Below are positions 41,547-52,510 of a stretch of DNA of 64,000 bases, piece after piece. The position numbers were made by a program, and so were the translations under genes. Under the pieces are notes generated by a model, which was not told where the DNA came from, did no database searches, and worked only from the letters and a program-made list of their open reading frames with translations. The DNA lies in assembly GCA_002077045.2 (NCBI GenBank), contig KZ111148.1, positions 126,083-190,082 on the forward strand, read 5' to 3'. Each line of letters opens with the position of its first letter. Position 1 is the first letter of the stretch. The stretch comes from Rachicladosporium sp. CCFEE 5018. Lineage: Eukaryota > Ascomycota > Dothideomycetes > Cladosporiales > Cladosporiaceae.

Positions 41547-42035
41547 ATGACTTCCTCAGTATCAGACATGCAATCAGCAGCGCGCCTGTTTTTCACCTCT
41601 CCGCACATAGCTGTTGCGGGCGCATCTTCGGATGCCTCGAAGTTCGGCTACAAGATCTTCGCCTGGTACCTAGCGCACTCGGTTACACCGACACCTGTAA
41701 ACCCGTCCAGTGCTTCAGTCAACATCAGTGGGCAGAATTTTAATACGGCAGCTTCCCCAGCTAAGCTCTCCGATCCTACAAACACCTCGCTCAGCGTGAT
41801 CACACCTCCAGCTGTGACCAAGCAGCTGCTGAAAGTGGCAAAGGACGTGGGAATCCGAAGCGTCTGGTTGCAGCCTGGAACATTCGACGATAGTATTCTT
41901 GCTTGGGCCAAGGAAGCATGGCCAGGTGCGCTTGTTGGTGGGTTTGATAAGGGTACAAGGGGAGGCGAGGGGTGGTGTATTCTGGTGGATGGGGAGAAAG
42001 CTAAGAAGGCGGCGGAGAAGGACGGCAAGCTGTGA
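41547..42035 (+). CDS. CoA-binding (YccU-like) domain protein
   Basis: A 162-residue intronless frame. The Rossmann start SPHIAVAGASSDASKFGYKI (about 17-36) is the nucleotide-binding loop of the CoA_binding family. A fungal insertion rich in Ser/Asn (about 48-80) replaces the bacterial linker. PPAVTKQLLKVAKDVGIRSV, then WLQPGTFDDSIL, closes the fold. Family proteins bind CoA or acyl-CoA; their cellular role in fungi is not settled. The C-terminus is Lys-rich. Confidence 0.85.
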   Translation: MTSSVSDMQSAARLFFTSPHIAVAGASSDASKFGYKIFAWYLAHSVTPTPVNPSSASVNISGQNFNTAASPAKLSDPTNTSLSVITPPAVTKQLLKVAKDVGIRSVWLQPGTFDDSILAWAKEAWPGALVGGFDKGTRGGEGWCILVDGEKAKKAAEKDGKL

Positions 42036-42469
42036 GGACCTTCACGTCGGCCCTAGCGGCGAGGGTAGTCTGCGCGAGCGCGACTAGAAGTACCGCTATA
42101 CGCATCTTGGCTTGATCAATTGGGTGATAGTCGTTGAGCGATTGTACACCGGCTGAGATCTCAGAGTGATGGTCGTGTTGGATCTGTCGACTAGAATTCT
42201 GTCTTGATTTCTCGAGTTCGACAGGGCTCGTTCTTGCCCAATCTTCTTGTAATACATCTGGAAGGAGAGGTCTCGTCGATGCTGCTCACGCTCCGTACTC
42301 AACTGGAAGCACTTGACTTCTGGAGCGAGGGGCGCGACAACAACATATCTCAACACCGTACTGCTACGAATCGCGAGACGCTGGCTATAAACTGCATAGA
42401 CGCAAGCATCATGAAATCCTTGTTACCACGCATCATCAGCAAATACGCAACACAGAACTGGACGACCGA
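42036..42469. other. Intergenic
   Basis: About 430 bp following the CoA-binding gene; nothing recognised. Confidence 0.4.
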
Positions 42470-43163
42470 ATGGCATCCTCACGCAGGTCCACACGGCACC
42501 GATACAAGAGCGTAAAGCTCACTGCGAAGCCAGCTGGGAAGCCGGACGATCCAATGACGTGGACTGGTCACTCTTCCTCGTCTGCTCCCTGCCACCCTGA
42601 TCTTAGTTAACATCAAGGCAGAAGTCATCCTCGATGTCGGCGGTATCCTGCTAGCCGTTCTGGTCGGCTTCTACCCTCTTTACGCAATGTACCGGGCCCA
42701 CCACACACCTCACACCCACCCCTTCGTCCTGAACATCACTCAGTACACCGATCTCGCAGCTTGCACTTCCCACGCCGGCCAAGGCATCACAGGTGTGATC
42801 TGGTCTGGCGCCGGAGCTTGAGACTGGAACACGTCCTGCAAAGCAGCAAGCGTGATCTGGTCACCGAATCACGACATCCAATGGCTAGAGGACTTCGGGC
42901 ATTGCTTGCTCTCGTTCTGCAAGACGGCCGACTGTACCGAGACGGCGTGGGTGCTGGAAGATGTCGCGAAGGAGGACGTGTTCGACAAGTGTCTCGATCT
43001 AGCGCCATATACGCCACTAGGTGTCATTGTGGAGTGTGAAAGGGACTGGGAGGCGACTTTTTGCGAGAAGTACAATGGATTGAAGTTTCGGAAGCAGGGG
43101 TGTGAAGCCTTTGGGAGGTATGGGAGGTGGTACAAGAAGATCAGGGGAGCGTTGACCTACTAG
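42470..43163 (+). CDS. Tentative Cys-rich single-pass membrane or secreted protein with an in-frame TGA
   Basis: From about 42603 to 43163 one frame is open except for a TGA at 42819-42821. It encodes a hydrophobic segment (VILDVGGILLAVLVGFYPLY) followed by a Cys-rich domain with motifs such as WLEDFGHCLLSFCKTADCTE and VECERDWEATFCEKYNGLKF. A 54-nt intron (42793-42846, GTGTGA...AAGCAG) would remove the TGA in phase. An upstream basic reading from the ATG at 42470 could be the first exon, but its junction (acceptor TTAG before 42610) is not resolved. If neither splice is used, this is a broken gene. No family recognised; the Cys pattern suggests an extracellular or lumenal domain. Confidence 0.45.
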
Positions 43164-43753
43164 ACGCGGAGGCATGATGATGGTATTGCTATCGGATACC
43201 CTGTGAGTGGGAGGTCCTGGGTGTGCGTTGGGGGTCACGGCAGGAGATGATGCATCGAATTGACTACATGACTGCATGGATTTCATAACCTTCAAAGTTT
43301 CTTCATTGCAGCGCACTTTATCCTTTCAAGATGGATATTGTTTCTCTCCCTTGTACCTGATGTTAACATTGGGGATCGACTCTCATCTCCAGACGAAGAA
43401 GACTCAGATCGCGCCTTCCTTCACCGACAGCACATATCCCACTCCTCCACCTCCAAAGCATGCATATAAGGCGAACTTCGTCCAGAATTCAGGGACGGAT
43501 CGATCGAGCCAGACCACGAGTGTCCATCGCACTTTCCACAACACGCTACACCGTGGACCAGCAATCGACTGAGTACAAAAGCCACCTTTCTTGCAGCCCC
43601 ATTTCATCTTCCTCGATGCACGCTTGATCGATCCTACACACGAGCCCCAAAGACATAGCAGCTTGCCAAAAGTTTGCAGACCGAACATTATAATGTTGAA
43701 AGGGCGCTCCCAAAAACACCCGGTCCTCTTCGCCACTCCTTCTCATCCTGAAG
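43164..43753. other. Intergenic: promoter of the 43754 gene
   Basis: About 590 bp. Small ORFs on both strands lack coding character. Confidence 0.4.
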
Positions 43754-44476
43754 ATGCCTACCGTACTCAGCCAATGGATCTCTCACCGCGAACTCGACAA
43801 CATGTCAGAAGAGGAGATCACCCATCTCCACGTCTATCAAAAGAACTACGATCGCCTGCTCGACACATCGCGCAAAAGACCAGAGAAAGGTCCCCGAACG
43901 ATTGCCGATCATATCCGTAACGCGCGGCAGCTACTGTGGGACATCGTTGGCACGCCTTCGATTCTCTTCGACGAGCGCTCGGAGGAGTTCGAGGTAGTAC
44001 AATTGAAGTTCGCGAGAAGCGCACTGTGTCTACTCAGACGTAAATTGCTGGTTCACCTCCTACAGCCAAAGGAGGCGTGGGACGTATACCCGCATCAGCT
44101 CGAGTGGAAGCAGTTCACCGTCGCGGAGCGCACCCCGGCCGACCCCAAAGACCTGGTACATCTGCACCCCTGCAGAGCGAGAATGATGTTAAACCGACTT
44201 TTTGCGCACGACGAGGGAGATCTTGAGAGGGTAAAGTTGCTGGAAGGTGTATCGAGGTGCTGTGCTGGCTTGACGATGGAGTGGGAAGTTGGTGGCGGTA
44301 AGGGGACGAAAGACGAGAATACTGTAAGAGAGGGGTGGGGCGTGCCTGTTCATTTGCCGAACGATTTGTGGAGAGCGGAGATGATGAAGTTGGCTAGCTT
44401 GGCCCTGAAGGGCGTTTCGTTGTATTTGATGAGGGTGTTTCAGGTGGAGGATGAGAAGGACATTTGGGTTGGGTAG
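43754..44476 (+). CDS. Unknown helical protein
   Basis: A 240-residue intronless frame from the ATG at 43754, with good coding character: charged helices (NMSEEEITHLHVYQKNYDRL, IADHIRNARQLLWDIVGTPS) and a Gly/Lys loop near 185-195. Within it, CRARMMLNRLFAHDEGDLER and SLALKGVSLYLMRVFQVEDE could form a helical bundle. No signal peptide or membrane helix. I do not recognise a family. The stop is followed by a G-rich stretch. Confidence 0.65.
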   Translation: MPTVLSQWISHRELDNMSEEEITHLHVYQKNYDRLLDTSRKRPEKGPRTIADHIRNARQLLWDIVGTPSILFDERSEEFEVVQLKFARSALCLLRRKLLVHLLQPKEAWDVYPHQLEWKQFTVAERTPADPKDLVHLHPCRARMMLNRLFAHDEGDLERVKLLEGVSRCCAGLTMEWEVGGGKGTKDENTVREGWGVPVHLPNDLWRAEMMKLASLALKGVSLYLMRVFQVEDEKDIWVG

Positions 44477-46609
44477 TTGGGTTGGACGGAGTAGGTGGCT
44501 GTGTTGGATTGAGGGCGCTGAGATGGGATTGGGATGTTGAATGGATGCAAAAACATGGAGTGTTGATGAGAGTGGATGAACGAAGCGACTTGACGGTTGA
44601 GCGCTGCGGACGCTATGCGCAGTGCCACTCGTGCGCTTCTCAATCGCGCGGATCGTGGTTGTAATCATGTCCATCCGACCGTTGATAACAAGTTATGTTG
44701 CTCCGCCACCGAGGAAGTGATGCTCTCAATGTCGCCGATAACATTATTCGGTCACGGCCGTTGTCGAGGACACGTTTGATGGCACTACCTGCCACGAGAG
44801 TGCTCGCGGCGAGATCCCTACATTAACGTTCATAGTAGATCAAACCGGCGAAGCAAATCCTAGATGACATGATGGTCCCAGTACCTACCAGTGCATGACT
44901 TGCGCTATCGATCACGCTCCCAGCGGAAATATGGCACCACGCGCCGCCGCGATACTGGTCATTGAAGGTGAAAGTCAGCTTCCATACGCTCGATGCCTTG
45001 CATTTGTTGTGGTCCGGCAGCCCAACAGCGGCAGATCGGATGGAGATCTCATTGATTCATGGCTATGGGCCGCAGTCACTGGCAGACGGTTTGAGTAACA
45101 CAATTACGGTAAGCCCTTGAGAGTGTGGCTTTCCGACTATGAGTGTGGTTCGATGATACATCAAACAGGCTCATCTTGCATTACTTTGGTCGTCAAGGCG
45201 TACATCCCGACTTCAGCAGAATGCTGGTCCCTAGAGTAATCCGCTGGCGTGGCCATTGGTGGCCTTCAATGATGCTGCTGCGGTCAGGTTTGCAGACAGC
45301 CAATGAATAAACCGAGGGCAATGCGGACGCCTGATGCGTGCAGGTTGCAGCACTGCTTCGCCTCATGTTCTTGTCGTTGATGCCCGAGACTGTTGCGTGC
45401 TGCCTTCGAATAACGCTGTGCAGTCTTTCATCGCAGCCATCCACGACGTGACCAGGATAGCTATGACACTTCTTCCACAGGATCGGTCCGATGCTTGCGG
45501 TGACGGGCGAACTGCGATCGACCCATGTGTCATGTGTTCGACCACACCACTCATGCACCGCATGCATGGCCAGCGGACGTTTCGTCCACGAGGCGTGGGG
45601 TGACTTGCAGAGACTCTGGGAACAAGCCGTGGATGTGCCGTCTAGCGCATGCAAGTACTCGAGGCGTGGGCTGCCTCTCAAGTCTGCCTGAAGGCTACCA
45701 AACGTGTATATCGGGATTCAAAAACGACTATTTCGCGAGGCTGTGTGCTCCCAGGGGATTGCGTTGGGTACCAATGCTCAGGTAAGACAAGCTGAGAACG
45801 GGATGTGGCTGAGCTGATGGTCGTGAGAAACACCACAGTATAGATCGTACAGCGCTTGACCATCCGTCAGCGCGCGAGACAGCAACTCTGATATCCGCAT
45901 GTGACAGTCGCTGTGAGCTGTGTCTGATCACGACGATCATGTGGGCAGATCAACGCTGAGGTGAATATCACCATTGGCTTGACCCCAAGGCGGTGCTGTT
46001 GCGAAGGAGGTGTTCCCTCCATGTCGACTGGCTGTCACTCAGGCGCTGCGGTGGCTAGACATCACAGACTGCAGCCAAAGCAAGGCCAGCTTCAGCGATT
46101 CGCTGTGATAGTGTGGGACGTTGTCGTTACTGCATGGAGGTGCAGCAACGTGCAGCTCGTTTAATCTCAAGCTATTCCCGTGTGGGGCGGTCCGGACTGG
46201 ATCATCAGCGATCGGAGGGTCACGCACAGTCCCCCCCCTTGTTGTGACTTTAGGGGATCGGAGACTTTGCCGCGATCAGAAGTGGTGAACCGATGTGAAG
46301 GCGGTTGGGTGATGAGTGTCGGTTCCGTACCTGTAACGCCCGACTCGCCGTGAATACATTCATTCCACATCTATTGCCTTTCATTGCCTGTTCGTGGCGA
46401 CTCCGATTCTCATCATGGTTGAAAGAATATGAAAACGGGAGGCGAAACGCGCAGTCGAGACCGCCCAGGATACAGGCACGAGCGCAAGGTGGACAACAGG
46501 ACGCCGTTGATGACATCTCGCACGCGTCGTGTACCCTACTAGACTGCCACAATCGGACGCGGCGATCGTAGTACGAAGACAGCACACTTGCCATATCATA
46601 TCAGCGGAC
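44477..46609. other. Long intergenic stretch
   Basis: About 2.1 kb. ORFs of 60-160 codons are scattered over all frames (for example 45193-45681 minus), none with a recognisable motif, good start context or matching splice sites. No repeat or mobile-element signature seen. Confidence 0.45.
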
Positions 46610-48132
46610 ATGGCGACAGCACAGCGACCGAGTTTCGTCCCATTCGACCGCAACATGGGCTCCCAACCACATCCGCTTCGTCAGCGGTCGGACTTCTACG
46701 ACATGCGCAATGCATACCAGAGTAGCGTATCGCACCACTCGGCTTCGAGCAGCAGCCAGTCATACAGCCAGCGCCGCTCTGACAGTGATCGCTCGTGCCA
46801 GACACAGCCTACCGAGTACTCGGCAATTCTGGCAAGCAGACCCATCGTACACCATCAGTATACCTGCGACGGTCGCCTTCAACACTCGCCGGAACATTTC
46901 TTCCCGGAGAAAGAGCCTCAGTGCAGCCCACGCGCGTCTGTCGAGACATATGCCTCCACCGCACCAAGTGAACATGAGCTTGAGGAGGACATGCCTGAGT
47001 ATGATCTGCCCGAATACACTGCACGACCGTACAAGTCTGGCGTACAGGCAGCTTCACCATCAGACTTCTCTGCACTATTCCCATCAAGCCGAAGACTTCT
47101 GATCAGGCATGACGACGCGACTGAGGATGGGAACATGAACCTACGACTTGACACCGAAGTACAGTCTGATGGCGAAGCCTTCGACCTCACACTCTTCCAT
47201 CTACGCATGCATGATCTGAAGAATCGTGAGTTCTCCCTGCGCCGATACTGCAGAGACTCTGGGCGCGAGGTCTGCCACTCGACATGGAAGAGTCAACCCA
47301 CGGAACCTCAGAAGCGTCCTGGCTTCCAGCGATCTCTCAGCAACGCGCTGAGTGTCATGCGACCAAAGTCTGAGGTCGAGGCTCCTACTTTGGCTAGTCT
47401 ACGACGCAATGACTCTGGCTATAGCAGTATGCACTCCGTCGACTTCGATGCGCAAGAAAGACCTCGATCCGCGGGCAATGCATCGAAAAATGAGCAATTG
47501 ATGAGTCACACCATGAAGATGGAATTCTCGAACTATGCTCAAGTTGATGTCACGCGAGTCGGTGCGGGTGTCTCGAAGCGCTACGAATTTGAGTACTGGG
47601 GTACCATATATTCGTGGAAGCGTGTGATCAAGATGGACGGAGACACGAAGCAAGTATCGTTTCACCTCACGAAAGCAAGCGGTGAGCAGCCGCTTGCCCA
47701 CATCACGCCAGTGCCCCTCACACGAGCACAAGCACGCCAGGAAGAGCTGAAGGGTGGTTGGATACCGCCGTGTGCTCTGCAACTTATTGACGAACGCATC
47801 ATCAGGAGTCAGAAAGATGTGTCCGAGTGAGCAATGATTCTCACTATGTTGCTTGCACAGCCTACTAATATCACCCTAGCGTCGTCGTCTCTGCCGGTCT
47901 CCTAGCACTGGTCGACAACACCATCCGCGAACGCTTCCACTCGAAGACAGCAAAGCAGATCCTCCTGCCCAGGGTCGAGTATGTGGGTCCCAAACGTCTC
48001 ATCAACGAGATGTTCCGTCGTGACTCTGGCGATGGCAAACATCATACGAGGTCGCAGAGCGGTGACAGCCGTCACGTCAGGACGCCCAGCTTACGGGTAC
48101 CTGCGAAGGCGGTGAGGCAGGTGAGCTATTAG
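46610..48132 (+). CDS. Unknown Ser-rich protein with a conserved C-terminal half
   Basis: Two exons, 46610-47826 and 47880-48132, flank a 53-nt intron (GTGAGC...CCTAG, branch CTAAT) and give 489 residues. The first ~190 residues are Ser/Gln-rich and disordered. The remainder is ordered: FDLTLFHLRMHDLKNREFSL, then RRYCRDSGREVC, a YEFEYWGTIYSWKRVIKMDG region, and GWIPPCALQLIDERIIRSQK. The second exon adds VSAGLLALVDNTIRERFHSK. The layout suits a large group of ascomycete hypotheticals with a phospholipid-scramblase/tubby-like beta region, but that link is only a guess. The ATG at 46610 lies in the context GCGGACATGG. Confidence 0.75.
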
Positions 48133-50246
48133 CAAGAGCTGAGTTGGGCGGAAAACTTGAGGTGGTCACCAATATCGGACGTATTCTCGGGTTGCACACG
48201 AATGGGGCTGGCTGATCGAGCCTGAACGTACGACTACTTCGCTCGATGGGCGTTTGATCATGCGTCTTGCATCTGCGCTGCATATTGCTATGGGTAGCAG
48301 GTACCTTCACGATTTTGGCTTTCGTGGTATTGCTTTTGAATCGTGATCTCCAGCGTCTGTAGAGCGGCGGTCGCGCCAGCAGCGAGATGCCAAGCCAAGA
48401 TATCCGTCGTTGGGCAGTCACGACCTCGTGTTTGCCACTCCGCTTCAATACTATATCACGCATTCGCATATGTCTTAGCCTCATGCATGCAAGTCATCGA
48501 CAACGTATGCCCCGTCATCTCATCCCAGTACCCATGCCCACGCGAGCGGGCTCCACGCGCCGCCATCGGGCCTACGGGTGCAGCCTCGGGACGTGTCAAA
48601 GTACAGGAACCCGGCGACATCACCAGTATCTGTGCAACAGGCCTGTCTGTGACAAACATCCTCCAAATGACAACAATCGACACGTAAACACCGCGAAATG
48701 CATCGATACGTTGAAGGGCATTAGAAGCGGCAAGCAAAAACTGCTCACACAAGATACAGGCCAATACGTCAGCACACCTTGTCTGATGATGCTCATTCGA
48801 CACCCTCGCCCCTTACATGCTTCGAGTACTTTAGTAACGGTGGAGCTGGGCAGACATGCACGCAATCAGAACGACACAGCTGCAGGCCGCCTCCAACACG
48901 CGCTAGTGTCCTTTCATGCGGAGCCATGCTCGTAGCCCGATCTTGCACCAACATCATCAACCATGGGAAGCCCACCTGAATGGCATGCATACGCATGAAC
49001 TACTGCAAGACGTCCTAATGTTAATCGCCGCATCGCGACAATCATCACCGGTGCATGTTGCAAGGCCACGGATAGCCGCAGCCAGCCCCACGCATTGGCT
49101 ACCAAGCTAAACGAGACGTGCATTGAGTATCCCGAGGACACGGTGGTATGTACTTCGCGCAGCAGCTGGGTAGCTTGGCTTCCACGTGCTAGCTAATCGA
49201 CGGCATTGTATCGTGTCGTGCTCTAGCTAGCATGGCCTTCGAGCTGTAGTGCTTGTTGAATTGCAGGGCTATGAATGACACATGTTCATGCGTTCATGCT
49301 CGCGGTGCGGCCCAATGCTGTCGCGCCGGACCTTGAAACCACGCTTCTCATGACCATCCCGTCCATCCCACATGCGTGGATACGCTAGCCCGGACCCTCG
49401 TGTGCATCGCATCATCAGACGGAGACAAGCACTCATGCCAGAACGAATGAGTACAGCACATACCTTTTGTTTGCCTCATGTCGCCTACGTCTTCGGGCAG
49501 CGAACACACCTTCTCAGATTTTCCTCCCACACCTCTGACCGCTGCTCACCGTTTCCGTATCTAAAACGAGCGGGTCTGACACGCTTTGCTCTAGTGTCGG
49601 CCGAGGGCAGTTGCATGACTGCAATCACTCTACTGGCCCCAGAGCAAGCAAGCAGCGGAATTCAGCACCAGCTGACGGCTGCGGGAGCTGCTCGTCTCCG
49701 TCTCGTAACGTGGCTCCAGACAGTTGAGCGTTGGGCTCTCCCAGCCGGACGAATCGTCATAATCAGTGGTTACAAAACAGCATAGGGCGAGCAAACGACT
49801 TCGACACATCACCATGCGCGATGCATCGCATTGAGAGCGTATAAGAATGCGCGATAGGACCGACCAAGGCTGTGACATGCACATTCAGGCAAGATTACCT
49901 CAACCTTTAACCTTTGTTCTTTCATCGTCTACACCACCCACCCCAACACGCGCTATCACGAGCACATCCTACTGTGTTGGTGCGACATACGGCTTCTCAT
50001 TCGTCCAACGTCGACTGTTTCGTCACCGCTTCTTGCTCCTTCCGACATAGCTTCGCTTCAGCCTCGATCCATTGTGATCGCGGCTCCCCGCTTAGCTCAT
50101 CGTCGGCAGTTGGGTACAGACGATATTGACGGACGACGGCCCTTTCCTAGCTTGTACCCTGTTGTTCGACTCCATCGCCACCTGGCCTCCAGGGACCGGA
50201 CCGGACCCCGAACTAGTGGCGAAGACTGAAAGTGCGGACAGTCAGC
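48133..50246. other. Long intergenic stretch
   Basis: About 2.1 kb between plus-strand genes. Several 60-180-codon ORFs overlap on both strands (for example 48387-48935 plus) with no recognisable domain. A pyrimidine-rich tract (about 49905-50060) precedes the dsRBD-like gene and resembles the CT-rich promoters of filamentous fungi. Confidence 0.45.
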
Positions 50247-50779
50247 ATGTCGACACCTACGCTCTCGCCGGCTTCGAGTGTGGCTTTGTCGCCGACTACA
50301 CCTGCAGCGTCGCCTTATCAGGAGAAGCTGATCAGTAAGTCCATCAACCATCAATCGAGATCGATCAATGAGCATTCCACTGACGCGATGCAGACTGGTG
50401 TCGCAGCCTAGGTGGTCGCGCGCCCTCGTTCCAGATCCTATCCGACCGCAGAGGTTAGTCTATTCGCTTGATCGTCTACTGTCTAATCGATTCGATCGAT
50501 ACAGCTTTTATATGCTCCCTCTGCTCTGCCGTAATCACGAACGACCACTGACTCATTCTATTCTCAGGCGGTCGCACAGCCTGGTCTTGTCAAGTCTCCG
50601 TCGGCGGCCAGAACATCCAAGCGCGATTCTGGTACGACGGCCAGTACGTCAACAACGCCCGCGAGGACGCTGCCGAGTGCGCACTTCAATTCTTCGGACA
50701 GCTGCCGTCGCCGCAAGGTCCGCAGCCACGACATTTCCAGCAGCAACAGCAGCGAGGTTACGGCGCTGTAAGCAGCTAA
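50247..50779 (+). CDS. Small double-stranded-RNA-binding-domain-like protein, three exons
   Basis: Not visible as one ORF. Exons 50247-50334, 50394-50453 and 50568-50779 are joined by introns of 59 nt (50335-50393, GTAAGT...TGCAG) and 114 nt (50454-50567, GTTAGT...CTCAG), both with CTGAC branch sites and all in phase; the product is 119 residues. After a Ser/Pro-rich start, the protein runs YQEKLINWCRSLGGRAPSFQ, then TAWSCQVSVGGQNIQARFWY. It ends in NNAREDAAECALQFFGQL, which has the A-x3-AA-x2-AL helix of dsRBD fold proteins. A Gln-rich tail follows. The canonical KKxAK lysines are mostly absent, so RNA binding is uncertain and protein binding is possible. Confidence 0.72.
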
Positions 50780-52510
50780 CACCGAGTTGAGGAAGAGGGT
50801 TGTGAAAAATGGGGGTTCCGGGGACGGGAGGCTAGACTCTTGATCTTGGTCAGGGGTGCAGGAAGTAGGAACATGCCTTGGTAAAGGCAAGGCTGAGATG
50901 TTGGGGGCTCATGTGTGGCTATGTCGAGGTTTCATAGGTTCGAAGGCGATGCGGGTATTCTTCATCGGGTGAGTGGCAAGATCTGAGCACGGCACCATAT
51001 GTTTATCTGATTGATCTCGTTGCTATCCGACCTCCACGCTTTCGTCTGACTGTATTGCGTTTCAGCCTCGAAGTCCCGGCAACCTTCGAGCGTCTGTATC
51101 AGATTTGGCATACCGCTAGTACACCAGACCGAACGGCCAACCCGTACGTGCTCGACTGTACCTCAGCGCGGTCCTTGCTACCCTACGGCTCGCACGGCAA
51201 ACATCGCTTGCCTCAATCGCTTCCCGTTGTCTCATATCAACTCGCGAACATCACTCTATGCCTCTCCAGCGGAACATCAGGTTTCAGTCAAGCATGCAAG
51301 CTGACTGTCCGACGATCGATGCGTACGAGAGCTTAGGGGCGGCAGAGCCGTTCACGCGAATGACAAAGGAAGCGGATCACTCGAGAAGACCACACGAGTG
51401 ATACTGCTAGCATATACTACACTGCGATAACGAATCACGGTCAGTGCTAGCTAGGAGAGCCCCCAGAGGAGACAATATTCTCCCTGACAGCGTGCATACC
51501 AATTCACTGTTGCGGTGCTGCATATATCAGCGTTCTCCAACATGGTGAATCACCGAGCGGATCGCTTCTTCTGTAAGGGTGGCGTCTTTGCGTGCTTTGC
51601 AAACATGCTTCACGACAAAGCTCTGCTTCATATCGTAGTCAAGATGCGGAACGCCAGATCTGTCATCGAGATGACTGCATACAACGGGCCTTGATTCGAT
51701 CTGCTACGGTAGTGCCTGAGTGTAAGGTCTCGCAGAACGCTGCATTAGTGTTACGATAGGTGTGTTCCCATTCGCACACAAGCATGGCCATGTTGACTGC
51801 ATTTAAACAGGCTCTCGGCGCACTCCGATAGCATTAGGGCTGCCGAGCACGCAAGCTAATCGGATCCCACGCGCCGACAGCCGCATTGAAGTCTGCCTTA
51901 TCTTTGCCCACCGATGAGAATTGGTCTCCACACATCGTCCATATGCGCCGAGTCGAGCATCAACGTCTCCATGGCGCTCTTGGCGACGCAGAGATGCGGT
52001 CGGCGCTGTCCATCATGCTGATAACAGCATTCTTTGACTAGGGACTGTCAAGATCCAGACCGCAGGCGACGCGAGCGAAGTATAGCACTTCCGTATATCT
52101 ATCCTGCGCTCCATCCGCAATAGAGTGAAACTTTCCTACTGCATCAAAGCATCTTCTGCTACTATTCTACAAAGCGTAGAGGGTGTTTTCGCTTATCTCA
52201 CTCGCCCACACGTCCCACTCAGGACTGATCTATACATACTCCCTGATCTTATCACTCGTGGCAGTACAGCCAAGCTTCATTTGACTCGTCACACCAGCAA
52301 CGTCAGTTGAAGAAGCAACGACCAGTCGAAAAGAGCTCTAGTCCTTTCTCTTCCCGATCTCTACTCACAGTAGTCGAAATACTCCACGCACCGCGTATGA
52401 AATACGAGGACAATACGCCCCACGACTGGAGAATCCGCTCGAATCTGAGTTGACCAAGAATACTCCGGCGGCGCCACCTCGCAATACCTCTTTGCGACGA
52501 GACTAACAGC
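50780..52510. other. Intergenic: promoter side of the purine permease
   Basis: About 1.7 kb. A candidate GT...AG pattern appears near 51040-51070, but no frame of coding quality follows. No repeat or element seen. GATA-type sites (CGATAA-like at 51426) occur, as expected upstream of nitrogen-regulated genes, but such matches are frequent by chance. Confidence 0.4.
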
